Origin: 66-474 sp036278635
GTDB taxonomy: Bacteria; Pseudomonadota; Gammaproteobacteria; Xanthomonadales; Rhodanobacteraceae
Direction of reading: 5' to 3'
Assembly: GCA_036278635.1 (NCBI GenBank)
Contig: DASUKQ010000078.1
Location: 1 to 12,435 of the forward strand
Length of the DNA: 12,435 nt
Below the pieces are notes generated by a model that was not told the origin of the DNA, made no database searches, and worked only from the letters and a program-made list of their open reading frames with translations. A program made the translations under genes and the position numbers. Of this stretch, positions 6,307-12,435 are shown piece after piece. Within the stretch, counting starts at the first letter, position 1. Each line of letters opens with the position of its first letter.

Positions 6307-6638
6307 AGGCTCCCTGCCTGTGGCGATTTGCACGGCGACTGTGCCGCATACCAGCGCGCCAGCTCCTGGGTGTCCTTGTCGGTGAGCGGCCCCGTCGCCG
6401 CGCGCATCACCGGCGCGCTGCGCTGGCCCGAGCGGTATTCGTGCAGGGCCTGGAGCAGGTATCGGTACGGTTGCCCGGCGAGATTGGGCGCGCCCGGAAT
6501 CCGCGCGTGGCCGTCCTCGCCGTGGCATGCGGCGCACAGGCCCAACCGCGCCGGGCGCTCCGGCGCGGACGTTTCGGCCGGCGCCACACCCGGCGCGAAC
6601 CCAGCCAGTATCAAGGTCAAAACGAGCAACTTCCGCAT
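6303..6638 (-). CDS. Small secreted c-type cytochrome
   Basis: This is a 111-residue class I cytochrome c. A signal peptide (1-21, cleaved after APA) leads to a mature domain with haem-binding CAACH at 35-39 and the GEDG...IPGAPNLAGQP pattern of the c553/c4 group. M78 in SAPVMR is the likely axial ligand. A single extra Cys occurs near the C-terminus. The haem would be attached in the periplasm, where the protein probably carries single electrons; its partner cannot be told from sequence. The ATG at 6638 has only a G-rich stretch directly before it, not a well-spaced Shine-Dalgarno. The gene overlaps djlA downstream by four bases and is divergent from purC. Confidence 0.9.
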   Translation of the reverse strand: MRKLLVLTLILAGFAPGVAPAETSAPERPARLGLCAACHGEDGHARIPGAPNLAGQPYRYLLQALHEYRSGQRSAPVMRAATGPLTDKDTQELARWYAAQSPCKSPQAGSL

Positions 6639-6695
6639 CCCGCCAGTTTATCAGCCGGGCTTCCATCGGCGCGCAACCGGAAGCCACGGCCGGAT

Positions 6696-6701
6696 TACAA
6701 T
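6696..6701 (+). promoter_or_regulatory. Possible -10 element for purC
   Basis: TACAAT lies 30 nt upstream of the purC start in the 92-nt divergent region. It differs from TATAAT at one base. No good -35 hexamer occurs at 16-18 nt spacing, so the promoter is only suggested. Confidence 0.4.
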
Positions 6702-6730
6702 CGCATCTTCGCCATCGCCTCGGGAGCACC

Positions 6731-7627
6731 ATGTCCACCACCCTGCTGCAAGCGGACTTGCCCGGGCTGGAGTTGCTCCACCGCGGCAAGGTACGCGACG
6801 TCTACGCGTTGTCCGGGGATCGCCTGCTGATCGTTGCGTCCGACCGCCTGTCGGCGTTTGACGTCGTATTGCCCGACCCGATCCCCGGCAAGGGCGAGAT
6901 GCTGACGCAGATTTCGAACTTCTGGTTCGGCAAGACCGCGCATCTCGTGCCCAACCACCTGACCGGCACGCCGGCGGCCGAAGTTCTTCCGGGGGGCGTC
7001 GATGCCGGGCTGTACGAAAAACGCGCGGTGGTGGTGAAGCGGCTGAAGGCGGTGCCTGTCGAGGCCATTGCGCGCGGGTACCTGATTGGCTCGGGGTGGA
7101 AGGACTACCAGGCCACGGGCGCGCTGTGCGGCATCGAGCTGCCGCGCGGCCTGGAGCAGGCGCAGCAGCTTCCGGAACCGATCTTCACCCCGTCCACCAA
7201 GGCGCCCAAGGGCACCCACGACGAAAACATCGGGTTCGACGAGGTGGTCGCGCAGATCGGCGCGAACCTCGCCGGGCAGGTGCGCGATGCGACGCTTGCG
7301 ATCTACCGTTTCGCCGCCGCCTACGCCGCCGAACGCGGCATCATCATCGCCGACACCAAGTTCGAGTTCGGCACCGACGCGGACGGCAAGCTGTACGTGA
7401 TGGACGAGATGCTCACGCCGGATTCCTCGCGCTTCTGGCCGGCCGACCAGTACCGGACCGGCATCAGCCCGCCGTCCTACGACAAGCAGTTCGTGCGCGA
7501 CTACCTGGAAACGCTGGACTGGAACAAGCGTGCGCCCGGCCCGAAGCTGCCGCAATCGGTGATCGATGGCACGGCGGCGAAGTATGCCGAGGCCCTCAGC
7601 AAGTTGGCGGGGATTGCGGTCCGGTGA
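6731..7627 (+). CDS. purC: SAICAR synthetase (phosphoribosylaminoimidazole-succinocarboxamide synthase)
   Basis: PurC joins CAIR and aspartate with ATP to form SAICAR in cytosolic purine synthesis. The 298 residues fit the longer PurC form, as opposed to the ~240-residue E. coli type. Recognisable motifs in order are HRGKVRDVY (17-25), the ATP-binding lid; LIVASDRLSAFDVVLPDPIPGKG (33-55); VEAIARGYLIGSGWKDYQATG in the middle; TPSTKAPKGTHDENIGF; and near the C-terminal end IIADTKFEFG followed by DEMLTPDSSRFWP. The ATG at 6731 has GGGAG 4 nt upstream. It heads a plus-strand run with a YciI-like gene 55 nt downstream. GGCGGC/GCCGCC in that gap could form a small hairpin but has no T-tract. Confidence 0.97.
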   Translation: MSTTLLQADLPGLELLHRGKVRDVYALSGDRLLIVASDRLSAFDVVLPDPIPGKGEMLTQISNFWFGKTAHLVPNHLTGTPAAEVLPGGVDAGLYEKRAVVVKRLKAVPVEAIARGYLIGSGWKDYQATGALCGIELPRGLEQAQQLPEPIFTPSTKAPKGTHDENIGFDEVVAQIGANLAGQVRDATLAIYRFAAAYAAERGIIIADTKFEFGTDADGKLYVMDEMLTPDSSRFWPADQYRTGISPPSYDKQFVRDYLETLDWNKRAPGPKLPQSVIDGTAAKYAEALSKLAGIAVR

Positions 7628-7682
7628 ATCGTCGGGCCGTGCAGGCGGCATCATCGCCTCGCCGCCAGGACGGGAGAACCTC

Positions 7683-7988
7683 ATGAAATTCTTCCTCTAC
7701 AAACTGGTTCCGCCGCGACCGAATTTCATCGCCGACATCAGTACCGACGAAACCAGGCTGATGCACGAGCATGGCCTCTACTGGCGGGAATTGATGGGCC
7801 AGGGCATGGTCGTCGCGTTCGGCCCGGTGGCCGACCCGAAGGGGGGTTATGGCATCGCCATCCTGCGGCTGGGTGACGGGGTCGACCCACAGCCCCTGGC
7901 CGCTGGCGACCCGGCCATCGAGGCGGGCGCAGGTTTCGCGTTCGAAGTGCATCCGATGCCGCAAGTGGTGCTTCCGGACGACGACTGA
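7683..7988 (+). CDS. YciI-like domain protein
   Basis: The 101-residue protein consists of one YciI-related domain, a small ferredoxin-like fold. Family features are the beta strand MKFFLYKLVPPRP, the conserved His region LMHEHGLYWRELMGQG (27-42), AFGPVADPKG (45-54), and a GDPA turn (76-79). The His and Asp of the family's proposed catalytic dyad are probably H30 and D77. The biochemical role of most such proteins is unknown; a few act in chlorinated aromatic metabolism, which nothing here supports. The start is well fixed by GGGAGA 5 nt before the ATG; an in-frame extension into purC is ignored. It sits between purC and an Mpo1-like gene, 39 nt upstream of the latter. Confidence 0.85.
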   Translation: MKFFLYKLVPPRPNFIADISTDETRLMHEHGLYWRELMGQGMVVAFGPVADPKGGYGIAILRLGDGVDPQPLAAGDPAIEAGAGFAFEVHPMPQVVLPDDD

Positions 7989-8027
7989 CGATCCGTCGGG
8001 CGCAGCATCACGCAGGAGACCATCAGC

Positions 8028-8492
8028 ATGCGCGACATCCACCAATGGTTCGGCAGCTACGCCGCCGATCATCGAAACCCGACCAATCGCGCAATCCATT
8101 GGGTATGCGTGCCGGTGATCATGTGGGCGGTGATCGCCGCGTTGTGGACGATCCCATCGGTGTCGGCGTGGACGCGCCCGGGGCTGTGGGCCGTCGTCGC
8201 GATGTTCGCGGCCTACCTTTTCTATCACCGGCTGTCGCGCAACCTTGGTTATGCAATGGCGCTGGTGTTCCTGGTGAGCGGCCTGATTGCATGGGCGCTG
8301 TACGGCGCTCTCGGCCCGCGTGGATTGCTGATCCTCGCCATCGCGTTGTTCGTGCTGGCCTGGATCGGGCAGTTCGTCGGTCACGCGATCGAGGGGCGCC
8401 GTCCGGCGTTCTTCGACAACATCGTGCAGTTGCTGATCGGGCCGGCATGGCTGATGGGCAAGCTGATGCGGCGGCTCGGTATCGCGTATTGA
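8028..8492 (+). CDS. Mpo1-like (DUF962/YGL010w family) membrane protein
   Basis: The 154 residues contain four hydrophobic segments (about 26-43, 53-68, 74-92 and 97-117) and the signature of the Mpo1/DUF962 family. That signature is YAADHRNPTNRAIHWVCVP (11-29), with H15, N20 and H24, and a C-terminal GHAIEGRRPAFFDN...QLLIGP block with H119. In yeast, Mpo1 is an Fe(II)-dependent dioxygenase that alpha-oxidises 2-hydroxy fatty acids; the His residues are thought to bind the metal. Whether the bacterial protein does this is inference. C27 replaces the Gly usual in the first motif. AGGAGA lies 8 nt before the ATG. The gene ends 1 nt before a palindromic repeat block and is probably the last of the purC unit. 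Confidence 0.85.
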   Translation: MRDIHQWFGSYAADHRNPTNRAIHWVCVPVIMWAVIAALWTIPSVSAWTRPGLWAVVAMFAAYLFYHRLSRNLGYAMALVFLVSGLIAWALYGALGPRGLLILAIALFVLAWIGQFVGHAIEGRRPAFFDNIVQLLIGPAWLMGKLMRRLGIAY

Positions 8493-8493
8493 C

Positions 8494-8583
8494 GTAGCCT
8501 TGGCTGGGCAACGCGAAGCCCGACGGCAATCACATCATGGACGTTGGGCTTCCCGCGATGAAGCCGCGGTCAACCCAACCTAC
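8494..8583. repeat. 90-nt palindromic intergenic repeat, copy 1
   Basis: This unit runs from GTAGCC to AACCCAACCTAC. Its ends are imperfectly complementary (GTAGccttGGcTGGG against CCCAACCTAC), and the middle holds GACGTTGGGCTTCCCGCGATG. It is the more diverged of two equal-length copies; the second half is almost identical to copy 2. It begins one base after the Mpo1-like gene's stop codon. Confidence 0.75.
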
Positions 8584-8620
8584 GGACTTCGCCGGATCAA
8601 CCCGACCTGCGAGCCTCCGT

Positions 8621-8710
8621 GTAGGTTGGGTTGAGCAAAGCGAAGCCCAACGGTAATCACACCACGGACGTTGGGCTTCCCGCGATGAAGCCGCGGTCAA
8701 CCCAACCTAC
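8621..8710. repeat. 90-nt palindromic intergenic repeat, copy 2
   Basis: The copy starts GTAGGTTGGGTTGA and ends TCAACCCAACCTAC, giving a perfect 14-nt terminal inverted repeat. AGCGAAGCCCAACG and CGTTGGGCTTCCCGC inside pair in addition. The GTAGGTTGGGTTGAGC...GCGAAGCCCAACG string is a familiar dispersed repeat in proteobacterial genomes (recollection). Half-copies occur at 8595-8609 and 8720-8736. Confidence 0.8.
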
Positions 8711-8733
8711 AAATGCGCCCGGGTCAGCCCAAC

Positions 8734-9549
8734 CTACCTGCTGCCCAGGTCGCGATTGAGCAACGCTGCCAATCGCGCGCCGGCCTGCCGCAGGCGGCGC
8801 TCGGCGATCGGTCGTTCGCGCTGCATGTAGGCTTCGTCGATGACATGCGACGACGGATACACGCCCTCGTCGCGATCGATCCGGCAGGATTCCTCGGCCC
8901 ATTCCGCGGGCGTGCCGCCGGTCGCCATGGGCGTGCGTTCGGCCAGCAGCCGGCGCGTGTACTGCGCGGTCGAAAGATGCGCATCGTCCAGCATCGCCGA
9001 ATCCCAGATGCGGTGCAGGTTCGTCCCTTGACCTTGCCAGCGGACCTGGAAATCGTTGCCGCCGGCGTCGTGACGGTAACCGGCGTGCAACGGCTGGTGC
9101 ACGTCGCCGATGAAATGCACGACGAAGGCCAGCGCCTGGGCGCGCCCGGCGGGACTGTTCGAGCGGTCGGCCAGGATCGACGAATACTTCGCGATCGCGG
9201 CCACCACGCAGTCACCGTTGCGGCAGTCGCGCGGGGGATCGTAAAGGCAATCGCCGGACTGGAAGTTGAGGTAATGCAGCTTCCTGGTGCGCCGGTAGAG
9301 CACCGGATCGGTATCGCGCAAATCATCGGCCCAGTTCGCGACCTGGTCCAGATAACGCTCGCCACGCACTGCCAGCAACTTGTCCACTTCAGCCTTGGCC
9401 CGCGGCGTCAATTGCGCCTCGGCCAGCCGCGCGACGATGCGGTGCCCGAGCGGTCCCCACGCGAGCGCGGCAGGCGCGCAAGACAGCGCGGAGACCAGCA
9501 CGAAAACAGCCGCGTACACACGGCGCGGCAGTGGAACCCGCAGGTGCAT
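8734..9549 (-). CDS. Secreted S1/P1-type zinc-dependent nuclease
   Basis: This is a 271-residue precursor. A signal peptide (1-30) ends AALA, and the mature protein would begin with Trp, as in fungal P1 nuclease, whose N-terminal Trp binds zinc. All nine expected zinc ligands are visible: W31, H36, D75, H92, H145, D149, H155, H179 and D183, within WGPLGHRIVA, WADDLR, KLHYLN, VHFIGDVHQPLHAGYRHDAGGND and NLHRIWD. Such enzymes cleave single-stranded DNA and RNA and act as 3'-nucleotidases; this one would work in the periplasm or outside the cell. The ATG at 9549 is preferred over one at 9603 because it puts the signal peptide at the N-terminus. The TAG stop falls inside a half-copy of the neighbouring repeat. 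Five Cys remain in the mature chain, so disulfides are possible. Confidence 0.93.
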   Translation of the reverse strand: MHLRVPLPRRVYAAVFVLVSALSCAPAALAWGPLGHRIVARLAEAQLTPRAKAEVDKLLAVRGERYLDQVANWADDLRDTDPVLYRRTRKLHYLNFQSGDCLYDPPRDCRNGDCVVAAIAKYSSILADRSNSPAGRAQALAFVVHFIGDVHQPLHAGYRHDAGGNDFQVRWQGQGTNLHRIWDSAMLDDAHLSTAQYTRRLLAERTPMATGGTPAEWAEESCRIDRDEGVYPSSHVIDEAYMQRERPIAERRLRQAGARLAALLNRDLGSR

Positions 9550-9624
9550 GGCAGTCACCAGTGAAAACGCCAGTTTGCCACGACTTCGGTGCCGGCCAGC
9601 CATGAAGAAACCCGCGAAAGGCGC

Positions 9625-9630
9625 TAAAAT
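9625..9630 (+). promoter_or_regulatory. Possible -10 element for gapA
   Basis: TAAAAT lies 38 nt before the gapA ATG, in the short divergent gap with the nuclease gene. The best -35 at 16-nt spacing (TGAAGA) is weak. Confidence 0.4.
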
Positions 9631-9668
9631 TGCCTATTCCAACCAATGCTTCGGGCAAAGGACACACC

Positions 9669-10679
9669 ATGGCCATCAAGGTCGCGATCAACGGCTACGG
9701 CCGCATCGGCCGCAACATCCTGCGTGCGCTGTACGAATCCAATCGCACCGATGCGATGCACATCGTCGCGGTCAACGATCTCGGCGACGCCGAAACCAAC
9801 GCCCACCTGACGCGGCATGACACGGCCCACGGGAAGTTCCCGGGTACGGTCAACGTCGAAGGCGGCGATCTCGTGGTCAATGGCGATCGCATCAAGGTCT
9901 GCGCCGAGCGCGATCCGTCGAAGCTGCCGTGGAAGGACCTCGGCGTCGATATCGTGATCGAATCGACGGGCTTGTTCACCCAGCGCGACAAGGCCGCCGC
10001 GCATATCGCGGCCGGCGCGAAAAAAGTGGTCATCTCGGCGCCCGGCAAGGACGTGGATGGAACCTTCGTGTACGGCGTCAACCACGACCAGATCAAGCCG
10101 TCGGACACCATCATCTCCAACGCCTCGTGCACCACCAATTGCCTGGCGCCGCTGGCCAAGGTGCTGCACGAGAAGATCGGGATCGTGCACGGCCTGATGA
10201 CCACGATCCACGCCTATACCAACGACCAGGTCCTGACCGACGTTTATCACAAGGACCTGCGCCGCGCCCGCTCGGCCACGATGTCGCAGATCCCGACCAA
10301 GACCGGCGCGGCCGTCGCGGTGGGACTGGTGCTGCCGGAACTGAATGGCCGTCTCGACGGCTTCTCGATGCGCATCCCGACCATCAACGTGTCGGCGGTC
10401 GACCTGACCTTCGTGGCCGCGCGCGAGACCAGCAAGGAAGAAATCGACGCGGCGATCGACGAAGCGGCAGGCGGTCCGATGAAGGGCGTCATGGCGGTCA
10501 ACACCCAACCGCTGGTGTCGGTGGATTTCAACCACAACCCTGCATCGTGCACCTACGACGCCACCCAGACCCGCGTGATGGGCGGCACCCTGGTCAAGGT
10601 TCTGGGCTGGTACGACAACGAGTGGGGCTTCTCCAACCGCATGCTCGACATCACGGAAGCGTTCGCGAACGCGGGGTGA
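9669..10679 (+). CDS. gapA: Glyceraldehyde-3-phosphate dehydrogenase, type I
   Basis: GapA oxidises glyceraldehyde 3-phosphate to 1,3-bisphosphoglycerate with NAD in glycolysis and gluconeogenesis. The 336 residues are the normal length. The Rossmann start VAINGYGRIGRN (5-16) is followed by VNDLGD (35-40), whose acidic residues favour NAD over NADP. The catalytic motif SNASCTTNC places the nucleophile at C154, with H181 in TTIHAYTNDQ as its base. YHKDLRRARSA, PTKTGAA and the C-terminal WYDNEWGFSNRM are also typical. The ATG at 9669 has AAAGGA 6 nt upstream; a 13-codon in-frame extension has no support. The gene is divergent from the nuclease and converges on tpx across a palindromic repeat block. 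Confidence 0.97.
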   Translation: MAIKVAINGYGRIGRNILRALYESNRTDAMHIVAVNDLGDAETNAHLTRHDTAHGKFPGTVNVEGGDLVVNGDRIKVCAERDPSKLPWKDLGVDIVIESTGLFTQRDKAAAHIAAGAKKVVISAPGKDVDGTFVYGVNHDQIKPSDTIISNASCTTNCLAPLAKVLHEKIGIVHGLMTTIHAYTNDQVLTDVYHKDLRRARSATMSQIPTKTGAAVAVGLVLPELNGRLDGFSMRIPTINVSAVDLTFVAARETSKEEIDAAIDEAAGGPMKGVMAVNTQPLVSVDFNHNPASCTYDATQTRVMGGTLVKVLGWYDNEWGFSNRMLDITEAFANAG

Positions 10680-10701
10680 GCGGGACGACGTTGATTGCCT
10701 G

Positions 10702-10822
10702 CCCCTTAGGGGACGAGGGCAGAGCGAGGGCGAACGCGCGCGCAGCGCGACGAGGGGGACGGCTTTTGAACGTCGGGCATCCCCCCGCGCCTGTGGCGCG
10801 ACCCCCTTCGTTCCGAAGGGGG
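10702..10822. repeat. Palindromic intergenic repeat block between gapA and tpx
   Basis: Several hairpins are packed between two converging genes: CCCC-TTA-GGGG (10702-10712), CGCGCC-TGT-GGCGCG (10786-10800), and a perfect 9-bp stem CCCCCTTCG/CGAAGGGGG (10802-10810 with 10814-10822). The elements resemble dispersed xanthomonad intergenic palindromes (recollection). With no T-tract they are not textbook terminators, though their position would suit transcript ends for both genes. Confidence 0.65.
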
Positions 10823-10833
10823 TAAATGAGGCG

Positions 10834-11334
10834 TCAGCCGAGCGCCTTCAGCGCCGCGTCGTAGTCGGGCTCGTGGGTGATCTCGTCGACCAGTTGCGTG
10901 TAGATCACCTTGTCGTGCTCGTCCAGGACCACCACCGCGCGTGCGGCGAGGCCGGCCAACGGGCCATCGGTCATCGCGACGCCGTAGTCGTTCAGGAACC
11001 TGCGGCCGCGCATCATCGACAGCATGACGACGTTCTCGATGCCTTCGGCACCGCAGAAGCGCGCCTGCGCGAACGGCAGGTCGGCGGAGATGCACAGCAC
11101 CACCGCGTTGTCCAGGGCCGCGGCGCTCTTGTTGAAGTGCCGCACCGAGGCCGCGCACACGCCGGTATCGACGCTCGGGAAGATGTTCAACACCTTCCGC
11201 TTGCCGGCGAAATCGGCGAGCGTCTTTTCGGAAAGGTCACTGGCGATCAGCTTGAACGCCGGGGCCTTGTCGCCGACTTTCGGAAAGGTTCCATCGACGT
11301 GGACGGGTTTGTCATGGAATTTGACGCTGGACAT
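10834..11334 (-). CDS. tpx: Thiol peroxidase (Tpx, atypical 2-Cys peroxiredoxin)
   Basis: Tpx reduces hydrogen peroxide and alkyl hydroperoxides with electrons from thioredoxin. The 166 residues match the family length. The peroxidatic Cys is C60 in FPSVDTGVCAASVRHFN, and the resolving Cys is C94 in ADLPFAQARFCGAEGIE, matching C61 and C95 of E. coli Tpx. FKLIASDL near residue 30 and the C-terminal EPDYDAALKAL are also typical. AAGGAGA lies 6 nt before the ATG at 11334, a strong ribosome site. It follows fdxA by 90 nt on the same strand, so the two may be cotranscribed or have separate promoters; I see no clear promoter in the gap. Confidence 0.97.
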   Translation of the reverse strand: MSSVKFHDKPVHVDGTFPKVGDKAPAFKLIASDLSEKTLADFAGKRKVLNIFPSVDTGVCAASVRHFNKSAAALDNAVVLCISADLPFAQARFCGAEGIENVVMLSMMRGRRFLNDYGVAMTDGPLAGLAARAVVVLDEHDKVIYTQLVDEITHEPDYDAALKALG

Positions 11335-11424
11335 GGAAAATCTCCTTGGACGTGTGAATGACGCGAGCCGCTGCGACCGCTGTCGTGCAATCGGCCCAGT
11401 CTAGCCCACGCCGGCCAACGACGA

Positions 11425-11772
11425 TCACGCTGCGTTGGACTTGCCCGCGCCGCGATCGAGCAACGGCAACTTGTCGGGAATGCCGTCCCACAGGTCCGCG
11501 CCTTCCATCGCCGGGATCCTGCTGGCGATGACGGGCCAGTCTTTCGCGAGATCGGCGTTGATCCCGAGATAGTGTTCCTGCCCCGCCGGTACGTCCATCT
11601 CCGGAAAAATCGCATTGACCGGGCATTCGGCCACGCACAAGGTGCAATCGATGCACTCGTCGGGGTCGATCACGAGGAAGTTCGGCCCTTCGTGGAAACA
11701 ATCGACCGGGCACACCTCAACGCAGTCGGTGTACTTGCAGTTGATGCAGTTGTCGGTGACGACGTGGGTCAT
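11425..11772 (-). CDS. fdxA: 7Fe ferredoxin (FdxA, [3Fe-4S][4Fe-4S])
   Basis: The 115-residue protein is closely like Azotobacter ferredoxin I, a low-potential electron carrier. Cysteines C9, C12, C17, C21, C25, C40, C43, C46 and C50 sit one residue after the positions of the Azotobacter protein. By that alignment C9, C17 and C50 bind the [3Fe-4S] cluster, and C21, C40, C43 and C46 the [4Fe-4S] cluster. The C-terminal tail (about 60-115) is the usual extension, with YLGINADLAKDWPVI. The start is the ATG at 11772, where MTHVVTDNCINCKYTDC begins as in the family; longer frames run into the divergent gene's leader. Only a weak GAAGG precedes it. It is divergent from a truncated haemoglobin, with tandem 13-bp repeats between. 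Confidence 0.95.
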   Translation of the reverse strand: MTHVVTDNCINCKYTDCVEVCPVDCFHEGPNFLVIDPDECIDCTLCVAECPVNAIFPEMDVPAGQEHYLGINADLAKDWPVIASRIPAMEGADLWDGIPDKLPLLDRGAGKSNAA

Positions 11773-11829
11773 CGGGATGCCTTCATGGCTCGTGCACGGC
11801 CACTTTGCACCGCCTGCCCGGCCGCGGCA

Positions 11830-11855
11830 TTGATGCGCGTCATTGATGCAAGTCA
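11830..11855. promoter_or_regulatory. Tandem 13-bp FNR/Dnr-like element
   Basis: TTGATGCGCGTCA (11830-11842) is followed at once by TTGATGCAAGTCA (11843-11855) and a T; the units differ at two bases. Each reads TTGAT-N4-GTCAT, matching 8 of 10 fixed positions of the FNR/Dnr consensus TTGAT-N4-ATCAA. The element lies 58 nt upstream of fdxA and 35 nt upstream of the preferred haemoglobin start. Assigning it to a regulator is inference. Confidence 0.4.
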
Positions 11856-11890
11856 TGGCTGCGACGAGGACAACGGACGACGCTGGCGCC

Positions 11891-12340
11891 ATGCCCAACA
11901 TCATTCCCGCCAACCTCGACGAGTCGCAACTCGCCGCACTGGTCGACCGTTTCTACGACAAGGTCCGCATCGACCCGCTGCTCGGCCCCGTGTTCAACGC
12001 GGTGGTCGACGACTGGGATGCGCACAAGGTGCTGATGACCTCGTTCTGGGCGACGGTCGCACTTCGCAGCGGCCACTACCGCGGCAATCCGCTCGCGAAG
12101 CACCAGCCGCTGCCGATCGGCGTCGAACACTTCCGGCGTTGGCTGGCCTTGTGGCGCGAAACCGCCATGGAACTGCTCGACGACGAATCCGCGGCATTGG
12201 TGACCGGCTACGCCGAACGCATCGGTTACGGCATGCGCGTCGGAATGGGGCTGTCCGGCCACCAGCGCGGACGCGAGTCCGGCATCCCGATCCGCGCGCG
12301 CCAACGCGTCGAAACCGGTACCCGACCGAGCTCCACGTGA
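11891..12340 (+). CDS. Group III truncated haemoglobin
   Basis: This is a 149-residue globin of the short 2-on-2 type. Group III features are visible: LVDRFYDKVRIDPLLGPVFN (17-36) with the B10 Tyr Y22; W42 and H45 in the E-helix region DWDAHKVLMTSFW; RSGHYRGNPLAKHQPLP (59-75); and proximal haem ligand H80 in GVEHFRRWLALW. Such proteins bind oxygen or nitric oxide; the physiological role of group III members is largely open. The C-terminal 20 residues, rich in Arg and Ser/Thr, exceed the usual domain. The start is uncertain: the ATG at 11891 suits the family best, but in-frame ATGs at 11846 and 11855 exist and no strong Shine-Dalgarno marks any. Divergence from fdxA suggests shared control. 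Confidence 0.88.
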   Translation: MPNIIPANLDESQLAALVDRFYDKVRIDPLLGPVFNAVVDDWDAHKVLMTSFWATVALRSGHYRGNPLAKHQPLPIGVEHFRRWLALWRETAMELLDDESAALVTGYAERIGYGMRVGMGLSGHQRGRESGIPIRARQRVETGTRPSST

Positions 12341-12435
12341 AGCCTGCAGCACGTTGGGGCAATGAACGGGCGTCAAACCGGACCCGTTCGCGTTGAGCGC
12401 TTCGACAGCTCGGGACAGGCTACGCGACGGCAGCC

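Noticed and set aside
5509..6861. A 450-codon plus-strand open frame opposite djlA and the cytochrome gene
   Set aside because: It is antisense to two recognised genes, and its sequence matches no fold or motif.
6695..7684. A 329-codon minus-strand open frame opposite purC
   Set aside because: It is antisense to a clear purC and shows the same shadow composition.
8494..8710. CRISPR array
   Set aside because: There are only two copies, each palindromic and 90 nt long, without short unique spacers. They are dispersed intergenic repeats.
9630..9668. 13-codon N-terminal extension of gapA
   Set aside because: The AAAGGA site fits the ATG at 9669, where the Rossmann motif begins as usual.

Overview
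The window is GC-rich, densely coded DNA from a gammaproteobacterium, most likely a xanthomonad relative (Xanthomonadales/Lysobacterales, for example the Rhodanobacteraceae). This rests on base composition, protein style and several families of intergenic palindromic repeats typical of that group. It is an inference from reading, not a database match. No tRNA, rRNA, CRISPR array, insertion sequence or phage gene is visible.

Layout, left to right. (1) Minus strand, 1-5313: the N-terminal part of anthranilate synthase component I (trpE, cut by the window edge), a sensor histidine kinase, its OmpR-type response regulator, and ribulose-phosphate 3-epimerase (rpe). The two-component genes resemble the pair known as the proteobacterial dedicated sortase system kinase and regulator (PdsS/PdsR), but no sortase or LPXTG protein lies in the window. 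A 402-nt gap separates regulator from kinase. A 518-nt gap between rpe and the regulator holds a strong rho-independent terminator on the plus strand, preceded by a long stem-loop. That looks like an undescribed small RNA gene. (2) Minus strand, 5488-6638: a small secreted c-type cytochrome overlapping a membrane-anchored DjlA-type J-domain co-chaperone. (3) Plus strand, 6731-8492: purC, a YciI-like protein and an Mpo1-like membrane protein, probably one transcription unit. (4) A 240-nt block with two 90-nt palindromic repeats, then a secreted S1/P1-type zinc nuclease on the minus strand. (5) Plus-strand gapA, a palindromic repeat block, then minus-strand tpx and fdxA, and divergently a group III truncated haemoglobin. 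The fdxA/haemoglobin intergenic region carries a tandem 13-bp element resembling an FNR/Dnr half-palindrome.

Most genes are core metabolism: tryptophan, pentose phosphate, purine and glycolysis. Two parts suggest environmental response: the two-component pair with its sugar-binding-like periplasmic domain, and the redox cluster (thiol peroxidase, 7Fe ferredoxin, truncated haemoglobin). The most promising unknowns are the candidate small RNA near 4402-4563, the kinase/regulator pair without a visible sortase, and the tandem 13-bp motif at 11830-11855.
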